A stretch of DNA of 64,000 nt from Pseudomonas multiresinivorans (GTDB lineage: Bacteria; Pseudomonadota; Gammaproteobacteria; Pseudomonadales; Pseudomonadaceae). Shown one piece after another: positions 53,329-60,801 of this stretch. The notes beneath the pieces are model-generated. The model saw only the letters and a list, made by a program, of their open reading frames with translations, searched no databases and was not told the DNA's origin. Location: NCBI RefSeq assembly GCF_012971725.1, contig NZ_CP048833.1, positions 372,001 through 436,000 of the forward strand. The letters are read 5' to 3'. Numbering within the stretch: the stretch's first letter is position 1; the number at the start of each line of letters is the position of its first letter. Position numbers and translations under genes: made by a program.

Positions 53329-55215
53329 ATGGCTACCGGTATGGAGCAATTCCTCCAGGTGTTCTTCGAGGAAACCGACGAGCACCTGGCGACCCTCGAA
53401 CTCCTGCTGATCGGGCTCGACCTCGATCAGCCGGACGCCGAGACGCTCAATGGCATCTTCCGCGCCGCCCACTCGATCAAGGGCTCCAGCGGCATGTTCG
53501 GCTTCGACGACCTGACCGCCGTGACCCACGAGCTGGAGACGCTGCTCGACCGCATCCGCTGTGGGCAGACCGCCCTGCACGTGGACATGATCGGCGCGTT
53601 CCTCGAAGCCCGCGATGTATTGCAGCGCCTGCTCGACGCACACCGCAGCCAGGTGCCCGATCCGGACGTGCCGGTCGCGGCCACTGTGGAACGCCTGCGC
53701 GCCTGGCTGGCAGCACCGGCCGCGGCAATTGCCGATGACCACTCCGGCCTGTTCGAAGACGCTCCTGTCGCGGCAGAAGCCAGCGCCAGCGATGAGGACT
53801 TCGGCTTCTTCGACGATGCGCCCGGAATGCCCGGTGCCGGCAGCGACGGCGATTTCGGTTTCTTCGACGACGCCCCCGGCGCGCCGGACGCCAGCCCCGT
53901 CGAGCCCTACGGCATCTTCGACAAGGCGCCGGGCGCACCCGTTGCCGCTCCAGTCGCCGCCAACGAAGCGCCGAAAGCCTCGCCAACCGTGGTGAAGGCA
54001 GCCGTCGCGCCGCGCACCGACAGCGAATCCAGCTCCATCCGCGTCAGCGTCGAGAAGATCGACAGCCTGATCAACCTGGTCGGCGAGCTGGTCATCACCC
54101 AGGCCATGCTCAGCCAGCTCAGCGAGGACCTCGATCCGGCGCACTTCGAGCGCCTGCAGCAGGCCTTCGCGCAGCTGGAACACAACACCCGCGACCTGCA
54201 GGAATCGGTGATGTCGATCCGCATGCTGCCGATCAGCTTCATCTTCAGCCGCTTCCCGCGCCTGGTGCACGACACCTCCGCGCGCCTGGGCAAACAGGTC
54301 GAACTGATCCTCCAGGGCGAGCACACCGAGCTGGACAAGAGCGTCATCGAAAAGCTCAGCGACCCGCTCACCCACATCGTCCGCAACAGCATCGACCACG
54401 GCATCGAGACGCCCGCCGAACGCCTGGCGGCCGGCAAGCCGGCGCAGGGCTCGGTGAAGCTCGCCGCCAGCCACCAGGGCGGCAGCGTGGTGGTTGAAAT
54501 CTCCGATGACGGCCGCGGCCTGTCGCGCGAGCGCATCCTCGCCAAGGCCCGCGAGAAGGGCCTGCCGGTGCACGACGGGATGACCGACGCGGAAGTCTGG
54601 CAACTGATCTTCATGCCCGGCTTCTCCACCGCCGAAGCGGTTACCGAGCTCTCCGGCCGCGGCGTCGGCATGGACGTGGTGCGGCGCAACATCCAGGCCA
54701 TGGGCGGGCGCATCGACATCGATTCGGCACCGAGCATGGGCACCCGCATGAGCATCCGTCTGCCGCTGACCCTGGCCATCCTCGACGGCCTGATCGTCGC
54801 CGTGGAGCAGGTCAACTACGTGGTGCCGCTGACCTACATCGTCGAGTCGCTGCAGGCCCGCGCCGACGACGTGCGCGGCCTCGCCGGCGAGGAGTCGACG
54901 GTGATCCGCGTGCGCGGCGAATACCTGCCGCTGTTCTCCCTCAACCAGCTGCTGCGCATTGGCGCCGAGCCCATGCCGCCGGACCAGGGAATCGTGGTGA
55001 TCCTCGAATCCGAGGGCAAGAGCTTCGCCCTGCAGGTGGACGAACTGGTGGGCCAGCAGCAGGTGGTGATCAAGAGCCTGGAACAGAACTTCCGCCGGAT
55101 CGACGGGATCGCCGGCGCCACCATCATGGGCGACGGCAGCGTCGCCCTGATCCTCGATGTCGATGCCCTGCCACGTCTGGCGGCACAAGGAGAACCCACC
55201 CATGAGCGCAGCTGA
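53329..55215 (+). CDS. cheA: Chemotaxis histidine kinase CheA (che2)
   Basis: 628 residues. HPt domain with phosphorylated His48 (FRAAHSIKGSSGMFGF). The region where a P2 CheY-binding domain would lie (about 130-235) is a low-complexity linker with four repeats of G-[LFI]-F-[DE]-[DK]-A-P at residues 140, 159, 177 and 195. Then dimerisation (KIDSLINLVGELVITQAML), HATPase (DPLTHIVRNSIDHGIE; SDDGRGL; SGRGVGMDVV) and CheW-like domain to the end. Starts 12 bp after cheY; overlaps cheW by 14 bp. Confidence 0.95.
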   Translation: MATGMEQFLQVFFEETDEHLATLELLLIGLDLDQPDAETLNGIFRAAHSIKGSSGMFGFDDLTAVTHELETLLDRIRCGQTALHVDMIGAFLEARDVLQRLLDAHRSQVPDPDVPVAATVERLRAWLAAPAAAIADDHSGLFEDAPVAAEASASDEDFGFFDDAPGMPGAGSDGDFGFFDDAPGAPDASPVEPYGIFDKAPGAPVAAPVAANEAPKASPTVVKAAVAPRTDSESSSIRVSVEKIDSLINLVGELVITQAMLSQLSEDLDPAHFERLQQAFAQLEHNTRDLQESVMSIRMLPISFIFSRFPRLVHDTSARLGKQVELILQGEHTELDKSVIEKLSDPLTHIVRNSIDHGIETPAERLAAGKPAQGSVKLAASHQGGSVVVEISDDGRGLSRERILAKAREKGLPVHDGMTDAEVWQLIFMPGFSTAEAVTELSGRGVGMDVVRRNIQAMGGRIDIDSAPSMGTRMSIRLPLTLAILDGLIVAVEQVNYVVPLTYIVESLQARADDVRGLAGEESTVIRVRGEYLPLFSLNQLLRIGAEPMPPDQGIVVILESEGKSFALQVDELVGQQQVVIKSLEQNFRRIDGIAGATIMGDGSVALILDVDALPRLAAQGEPTHERS

Positions 55216-55687
55216 AGCCAGCGCGGCAAGCAGCCCGGTGCAGGAATACCTGACCTTCACCCTGGGCCGCGAGGAATACGCCATCGACATCCTGCGCGTG
55301 CAGGAAATCCGTGGCTACGACCAGGTCACGGCGATCGCCAATGCCCCCGCCTTCATCAAGGGCGTGATCAACCTGCGCGGCGCCATCGTTCCCATCGTCG
55401 ACCTGCGCATCAAGTTCAACCTGGCCGACATCAGCTACGACCAGTTCACCGTGGTGATCATCCTCAACGTCGGCCGGCGCATCGTCGGCGCGGTAGTGGA
55501 TTCGGTCTCCGACGTGATTGCCCTGGCCGGCGAGGAGATTAAGCCGCGCCCCGAATTCGCCGCCAGCTTCGACACCGAGTACCTGCTGGGCCTGGCCACC
55601 GCGGGTGAGCGGATGCTCATCCTGGTGGACATCGAGAAACTCATGACCAGCCGTGAGATGGCGCTGGTCGACGAAACCGCCGCCTGA
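55202..55687 (+). CDS. cheW: CheW adaptor (che2)
   Basis: 161 residues from the ATG at 55202 (GGAG about 9 bp upstream, inside the cheA 3' end). CheW fold motifs: YLTFTLGREEYAIDILRVQEI, IKGVINLRGAIVPIVDLR and MLILVDIEKLM. Couples the receptor Aer2 to CheA. Followed after 21 bp by aer2. Confidence 0.95.
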   Translation: MSAAEASAASSPVQEYLTFTLGREEYAIDILRVQEIRGYDQVTAIANAPAFIKGVINLRGAIVPIVDLRIKFNLADISYDQFTVVIILNVGRRIVGAVVDSVSDVIALAGEEIKPRPEFAASFDTEYLLGLATAGERMLILVDIEKLMTSREMALVDETAA

Positions 55688-55708
55688 TCGCGACCGAGGA
55701 TAATCAAC

Positions 55709-57733
55709 ATGGGTCTGTTCAACGCACACGCCGTGGCGCAGCAACGCGCCGACCGCATCACCGCCATCCTCCACAGCCTGGTGGACGGCAACCTCGACGT
55801 CGCCATCGGCGAAGCCCCCGCGCCCGGCTACGAGCGCCTGTACGACGGGCTGCGCAACGTCCAGCGCAGCCTGCGCGAGCAGCGCACCGAACTGGCCCAG
55901 GCCGAAGCCCTGGAAGCCGGGCTGGTGGAGATGACGCGCCAGCACGAGCTGGGCTGGATCGACGAGGTGATCCCGGTGGACAAGTTCGCCGGCCGCCCGG
56001 CGCGCATCGCCAAGGGCATCAACGACCTGGTCGCCGCGCACATTGCGGTAAAAATGAAGGTCGTCGCCACCGTCACCGCCTACGGCAAGGGTGACTACTC
56101 GGTGGAGATGGACCGCCTGCCGGGCAAGAAAGCCATCATCACCGAGGCCATCGACGGCGTGCGCGACAGCCTCAAGGCCAGCGCCGACGCTGCCGAGTAC
56201 AACGCGCGGATCAAGAGCGCGCTGGACAACGTCTCGGCCAACGTGATGATCGCCAACAACGATCTCGACATCATCTACATGAACCGTACGGTGACCGAGA
56301 TGCTCGGCAATGCCGAGGCCGACATCCGCAGGCAGCTGCCGAATTTCAACGCCAGCCGCCTGATGGGCACCAACATCGACGTGTTCCACAAGAACCCGGC
56401 ACACCAGCGCGGCATGCTCGCGCACCTCACCGCGCGGCATAAAGCCGAGCTGAACCTGGGCGGCCGCCGCTTCGCCCTCGACGTGGTACCGGTGTTCAAC
56501 GATGCCGGCGAACGCCTCGGCTCGGCGGTGCAGTGGACCGACCGCACCGAGGAATTCCGCGCCGAGCAGGAAGTCTCGCAACTGGTGGACGCCGCCGTTG
56601 CCGGCGACTTCAGCAAGCGCATCGAGGCCTCGAACAAGGAGGGCTTCTTCCTGAAGATCGCCACCGGCCTGAACAACCTGGTGGATACCGCCGACAAGGG
56701 CCTGCGCGACGTCACCCGCGTGCTCGGTGCCCTCGCTCAGGGCGACCTGACCCAGCGCATCGACGCCGACTACCAGGGCACCTTCGGCGAGCTGAAGGAC
56801 TACGCCAACGAGACCGCACAGAGCCTGTCGCGGATGCTCGGGCAGATCCGCGAAGCGGCCGACACCATCCACACCGCCGCCAGCGAGATCGCCAGCGGCA
56901 ACGCCGAGCTCTCCACCCGCACCGAGCAGCAGGCTTCCAGCCTGGAAGAAACCGCCTCGAGCATGGAAGAGCTGACCAGCACCGTGAAGCTCAACGCCGA
57001 GAACGCGCGCCAGGCCAACTCGCTGGCGGTGAACGCCTCGGAAGTCGCCACCGAGGGCGGCAGCGTGGTGCAGAAGGTGGTGGGCACCATGTCCGCGATC
57101 AACGACTCGGCGCGCAAGATCGCCGACATCATCGGCGTGATCGACGGCATCGCCTTCCAGACCAACATCCTCGCGCTCAACGCCGCGGTGGAAGCGGCGC
57201 GCGCCGGCGAGCAGGGCCGTGGCTTCGCCGTGGTGGCCGGTGAAGTACGCACCCTGGCGCAGCGCTCCGCCGCCGCCGCCAAGGAGATCAAGACGCTGAT
57301 CAACGACTCGGTGGACAAGGTCGAGAGCGGCAACACCCTGGTCGCCCAGGCCGGCCAGACCATGAGCGACATCGTGGTCGCGATCAAGCGCGTCACCGAC
57401 ATCATGGCGGAGATCGCCGCCGCCTCCGCCGAGCAGAGCAGCGGCATCGAGGAAGTCAACGGCGCCGTGTCGCAGATGGACGAGATGACCCAGCAGAACG
57501 CTGCCCTGGTGGAAGAGGCCGCTGCGTCGGCCGAGGCCCTGCAGGAGCAGGCCGGCATGCTCAACCAGCAGGTCGGAGTGTTCAAGCTGGAGTCCATCGC
57601 GGCCACCGTAGTGCCGCTGGCCTCTGCCCGCCCGGCCCGCGCCGAACCGACTGCGCACACCTCGCGCGCCGCCCGCGGCGTGGCCAAGGCCGTGCGTGCC
57701 AAGGGCAAGGAAGACGACTGGGAAGAGTTCTGA
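55709..57733 (+). CDS. aer2: Soluble haem-PAS chemoreceptor Aer2 (McpB)
   Basis: 674 residues without membrane segments. N-terminal poly-HAMP region (about 1-165), a PAS domain (about 166-285) with candidate haem ligand His227 (IDVFHKNPAH) and distal Trp276 (AVQWTDRT); these equal His234 and Trp283 of P. aeruginosa Aer2 shifted by seven residues. Further HAMP repeats, then the signalling domain (FQTNILALNAAVEAARAGE). The C terminus is a flexible Ala/Arg tail ending DDWEEF, matching the WEEF-type pentapeptide that recruits CheR2 in P. aeruginosa. Predicted O2/CO/NO sensor of the che2 system. Confidence 0.93.
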   Translation: MGLFNAHAVAQQRADRITAILHSLVDGNLDVAIGEAPAPGYERLYDGLRNVQRSLREQRTELAQAEALEAGLVEMTRQHELGWIDEVIPVDKFAGRPARIAKGINDLVAAHIAVKMKVVATVTAYGKGDYSVEMDRLPGKKAIITEAIDGVRDSLKASADAAEYNARIKSALDNVSANVMIANNDLDIIYMNRTVTEMLGNAEADIRRQLPNFNASRLMGTNIDVFHKNPAHQRGMLAHLTARHKAELNLGGRRFALDVVPVFNDAGERLGSAVQWTDRTEEFRAEQEVSQLVDAAVAGDFSKRIEASNKEGFFLKIATGLNNLVDTADKGLRDVTRVLGALAQGDLTQRIDADYQGTFGELKDYANETAQSLSRMLGQIREAADTIHTAASEIASGNAELSTRTEQQASSLEETASSMEELTSTVKLNAENARQANSLAVNASEVATEGGSVVQKVVGTMSAINDSARKIADIIGVIDGIAFQTNILALNAAVEAARAGEQGRGFAVVAGEVRTLAQRSAAAAKEIKTLINDSVDKVESGNTLVAQAGQTMSDIVVAIKRVTDIMAEIAAASAEQSSGIEEVNGAVSQMDEMTQQNAALVEEAAASAEALQEQAGMLNQQVGVFKLESIAATVVPLASARPARAEPTAHTSRAARGVAKAVRAKGKEDDWEEF

Positions 57734-57846
57734 TCGGGCGGGGCTGAAGGATGGCGGCGGCCGGAGCAATGGGAGGGTCGGCCGCCGCGGGCGGACCAGG
57801 GATGGTCACTGACGGGTTTCCCATGAGGGCTTGGCGCATGAAGAGT

Positions 57847-57966
57847 CCCTCTCCCCAGCCCTCTCCCTGAAGGGAGAGGGAGCCGATCGGCGTGGCCGGG
57901 AAGCACGGAGTTCCACTTGATGCCATTCAGTCCCCTCTCCCTTCAGGGAGAGGGTTAGGGAGAGGG
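57847..57966. repeat. CCCTCTCCC/GGGAGAGGG repeat inside the che2 cluster
   Basis: Arms CCCTCTCCCCAGCCCTCTCCC and GGGAGAGGGTTAGGGAGAGGG around a 50-bp core that starts with a nested GGGAGAGGG. Same family as 31282-31399. It lies in the 371-bp gap between aer2 and cheR. Confidence 0.85.
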
Positions 57967-58005
57967 CAACGCCCAGCGCAGAGCTATCCCGATCAGACGA
58001 ATGAA

Positions 58006-58076
58006 GTAGGGCGCATAACGCCACAGGCGTTATCCGCCATCGCGGCGGGTAACCCGTTCGAGGTTATGCGCCCTAC
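58006..58076. repeat. GTAGGGCGCATAA...TTATGCGCCCTAC repeat inside the che2 cluster
   Basis: Perfect 13-bp outer arms (GTAGGGCGCATAA / TTATGCGCCCTAC) enclosing ATAACGCC-ACA-GGCGTTAT. Same family as 17724-17782. It ends 28 bp before the cheR start. Confidence 0.88.
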
Positions 58077-58104
58077 GCAATCCGCTCACCTGCGAGACCA
58101 ACCA

Positions 58105-58947
58105 ATGCCCATCCACCTGCCCGCCCCCGAGCACGAATTCCACTACACCCGCCGGGACTTCCAGCAGGTGCGTGAGCGCCTGTATCGGCACGCCGGCATC
58201 AGCCTCTCGGAGAACAAGCAGCAACTGGTCTACAGCCGCCTGTCACGGCGCCTGCGCAGCCTGCGGCTGGGCAGCTTCGCCGAGTACTTCGCCTACCTGG
58301 AAAGCCATGAGGAAGAGTGGCAGCAGTTCGTCAACGCGCTGACCACCAACCTCACCGCCTTCTTCCGCGAGAAGCATCATTTCGACCACCTGGGCCGCTT
58401 CGCCGCCGAGCAACTGCGCGACCACCAGCCGCTGCGCTTCTGGTCCACCGCCTCCAGCACCGGCGAGGAGCCCTACTCCATGGCCATGACCCTGGTGGAC
58501 GCCCTCGGCAGCTTCAGCCCGCCGCTGGAGCTGATCGCCTCGGACATCGACACCGGCGTACTCGGCCACGCGCGCCAGGGCATCTACCCGCTGGAGCGCC
58601 TCGAAGCGCTGACTCCCGCCCAGAAGAAGCGCTTCTTCCTCCGTGGCACCGGCGGCAACGCCGGCAAGGCGCGGGTGGTGCGCGAGCTGCGGCAGATGGT
58701 CGACTACCGGCAGATCAACCTGCTGGAGCGCGACTGGGGCATCCCCGGCAACCTGGACGCGATCTTCTGCCGCAACGTGATGATCTATTTCGACAAGCCG
58801 ACCCAGACCCGCCTGCTAGAACGCATGGTGCGCCTGCTGCGGCCGGGCGGGCTGTTCTTCGCCGGGCACTCGGAAAACTTCGTCCACGCCAGCCACCTGG
58901 TCCGTTCGGTAGGGCGCACGACCTATCAGGCGGTGGGGAGCCATTGA
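58105..58947 (+). CDS. cheR: Chemoreceptor methyltransferase CheR (che2)
   Basis: 280 residues from the ATG at 58105. N-terminal CheR helices (YTRRDFQQVRERLYRHAG; LTTNLTAFFREKHHFDHL) and SAM-binding domain (FWSTASSTGEEPYSMAM; ASDIDTGVL; DAIFCRNVMIYFDK). Methylates receptor glutamates; the cognate tether is likely the WEEF end of Aer2 just upstream. The upstream gap is filled by two repeat elements, so this part may be separately transcribed or its message processed. Overlaps cheD by 1 bp (TGATG). Confidence 0.94.
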   Translation: MPIHLPAPEHEFHYTRRDFQQVRERLYRHAGISLSENKQQLVYSRLSRRLRSLRLGSFAEYFAYLESHEEEWQQFVNALTTNLTAFFREKHHFDHLGRFAAEQLRDHQPLRFWSTASSTGEEPYSMAMTLVDALGSFSPPLELIASDIDTGVLGHARQGIYPLERLEALTPAQKKRFFLRGTGGNAGKARVVRELRQMVDYRQINLLERDWGIPGNLDAIFCRNVMIYFDKPTQTRLLERMVRLLRPGGLFFAGHSENFVHASHLVRSVGRTTYQAVGSH

Positions 58948-59540
58948 TGGGCGCCGCCCTGGACCAACCCAATCGCTACTACGACCCGCGCTTCGGCATG
59001 GAAGCGGTGAAGCTGCTGCCCGGCGAGTGCTACGTCACCGCCGAGCCGCTGATGCTGGTCACCGTGCTCGGCTCCTGTGTCTCGGTCTGCCTGCGCGACC
59101 GCAGCAGCGGGCTGGGCGGCATGAACCACTTCATGCTGCCCGGCGACACCGGCGTGCAGGGCCTGATGTCCAACTCCGGGCGCTATGGCGTACATGCCAT
59201 GGACCTGCTGATAAACGGCCTGATGCGCCGCGGCGCCCAGCGCAGGCACTTCGAGGCCAAGGTGTTCGGCGGCGGTTCGGTGCTGAAGAACCTCAGCGCC
59301 GACGTCGGCCAGCGCAACGTCGAGTTCGTCCTGCAGTACCTGGAGAACGAAGGCATCCCCCTGCTCGCCCAGGACCTGCTCGACGTGCACCCGCGCAAGG
59401 TCTACTTCTTTCCCGGCAGCGGCCGGGTGCTGGTGCGCAAGCTGCGCACCCTGGCCAACGACACGGTGCTGCAGCGCGAGCAGCAGTACTGCCAGCAACT
59501 GTCCCGTCGGGAGCGCGGCGGGAGCATTGACCTGTTCTGA
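58947..59540 (+). CDS. cheD: Chemoreceptor glutamine deamidase CheD
   Basis: 197 residues starting MGAALDQPNRYYDPRFGMEA at the TGATG overlap with cheR. The catalytic Cys is in VTVLGSCVSVCLRD and the His in LGGMNHFMLPG; AKVFGGGSVLKNL and IDLF at the end are typical. Deamidates receptor glutamines, setting methylation sites; in P. aeruginosa it is part of che2 (PA0174). Followed after 15 bp by cheB. Confidence 0.94.
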   Translation: MGAALDQPNRYYDPRFGMEAVKLLPGECYVTAEPLMLVTVLGSCVSVCLRDRSSGLGGMNHFMLPGDTGVQGLMSNSGRYGVHAMDLLINGLMRRGAQRRHFEAKVFGGGSVLKNLSADVGQRNVEFVLQYLENEGIPLLAQDLLDVHPRKVYFFPGSGRVLVRKLRTLANDTVLQREQQYCQQLSRRERGGSIDLF

Positions 59541-59555
59541 ACGGAGGGACGCCCG

Positions 59556-60611
59556 ATGGCCGTCAAGGTCCTGATCGTCGACGACTCGGCGCTGATTCGC
59601 AGCCTGCTCAAGGACATCATCCAGAACGACCCGGAGCTGCAGCTGGTGGGTGCCGCACCCGACGCCTTCGTCGCCCGCGACCTGATCAAGCAGCACGCGC
59701 CGGACGTCATCACCCTGGACGTGGAAATGCCGCGCATGGACGGCCTGACCTTCCTCGACAAGCTGATGAAGGGCCGGCCGACGCCCGTGCTGATGATTTC
59801 CTCGCTGACCGAGAAAGGCTCCGAGGCCACCCTGCGCGCCCTGGAGCTGGGCGCCATCGACTTCATCGCCAAGCCGCGCCTGGGCATCGCCGAGGGCATG
59901 CAGGCCTACGCCGAAGAAATCTGCGCCAAGCTCAAGGCCGCCGCCCGCGCCCGGCTGCCCCGCGCCCGCCCGGCGATCTCGGCCGGCGCACCGGCAACGA
60001 GCAGCGCGCCGCTCTTGAGTACCGAAAAGATCTTCGCCATCGGCGCCTCCACCGGCGGTACCGAGGCCATCAAGGAAGTCCTGCTCGGCCTGCCGCCGGA
60101 CTGCCCCGGCACCGTCGTGACCCTGCACATGCCACCAGGCTTCACCAAGTCCTACGCCGAGCGACTGGACCGTCAGACGCGCCTGTCCGTGCGCGAAGCC
60201 CGCGATGGCGACCGCATCCTCCCGGGCCACGTGCTGGTCGCACCGGGCGATTTCCATATGGAAGTGCAGCGCAGCGGCGCCAACTACGTCGTGCGCCTGC
60301 ACCGCGAGGCTGCGGTGAATGGCCACAGGCCGGCGGTGGACGTGATGTTCAACTCCCTCGCCCGCTGCGCCGGGCGCAACCTCATCGCCGCGCTGCTCAC
60401 CGGCATGGGCAAGGATGGGGCCCGGGGCTTGCAGGCGATCCGCCAGGCCGGCGGCCATACCGTCGCCCAGGACGAGGCGACTTGCGTCGTCTACGGCATG
60501 CCCCGCGAGGCCGTGGAGCTGGGTGCGGCCAAGGAAGTCCTGCCGCTGGAGCGCATAGCCGGTTCGCTCCTACAGCAGGCGCGGCAGAGCGGAAGTGGGA
60601 ATCGCGTCTAG
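59556..60611 (+). CDS. cheB: Chemotaxis methylesterase CheB (che2)
   Basis: 351 residues. Receiver domain with Asp10 and phosphoacceptor Asp55 (VITLDVEMPRMDG), an Ala/Pro/Arg-rich linker, then the esterase domain with catalytic Ser165 (IGASTGGTEA), His191 (LHMPPGFTKSYA) and Asp287 (TGMGKDGARGL). Opposes CheR at receptor methylation sites. Last gene of the che2 cluster; siaA begins 190 bp later on the same strand. Confidence 0.95.
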   Translation: MAVKVLIVDDSALIRSLLKDIIQNDPELQLVGAAPDAFVARDLIKQHAPDVITLDVEMPRMDGLTFLDKLMKGRPTPVLMISSLTEKGSEATLRALELGAIDFIAKPRLGIAEGMQAYAEEICAKLKAAARARLPRARPAISAGAPATSSAPLLSTEKIFAIGASTGGTEAIKEVLLGLPPDCPGTVVTLHMPPGFTKSYAERLDRQTRLSVREARDGDRILPGHVLVAPGDFHMEVQRSGANYVVRLHREAAVNGHRPAVDVMFNSLARCAGRNLIAALLTGMGKDGARGLQAIRQAGGHTVAQDEATCVVYGMPREAVELGAAKEVLPLERIAGSLLQQARQSGSGNRV

Positions 60612-60801
60612 TTCTGCGGGAATCGCCCCGCACTGCCGAGCGACTTTTCACACAGGGTCTAGACTCAGGCCAATTGACCGGCGCCAATAATATGGCGATC
60701 CGATATCAATTTGGTTTGATTGTGCCCGTATACAAAATGCACAATTGAGCTTTCGCCAAAAGACCGGCACACGGCGGGCGACACGGGGAATAAAGATAGC
60801 C
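60612..60801 (+). promoter_or_regulatory. Likely siaABCD promoter region
   Basis: 190 bp with markedly higher AT content than its neighbours at 60675-60765. It includes an inverted repeat ATCAA-N6-TTGAT (60705-60720) and a possible -10 TATACA near 60730. No clear -35 or intrinsic terminator for cheB is seen, so the start site is not fixed. Confidence 0.4.
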
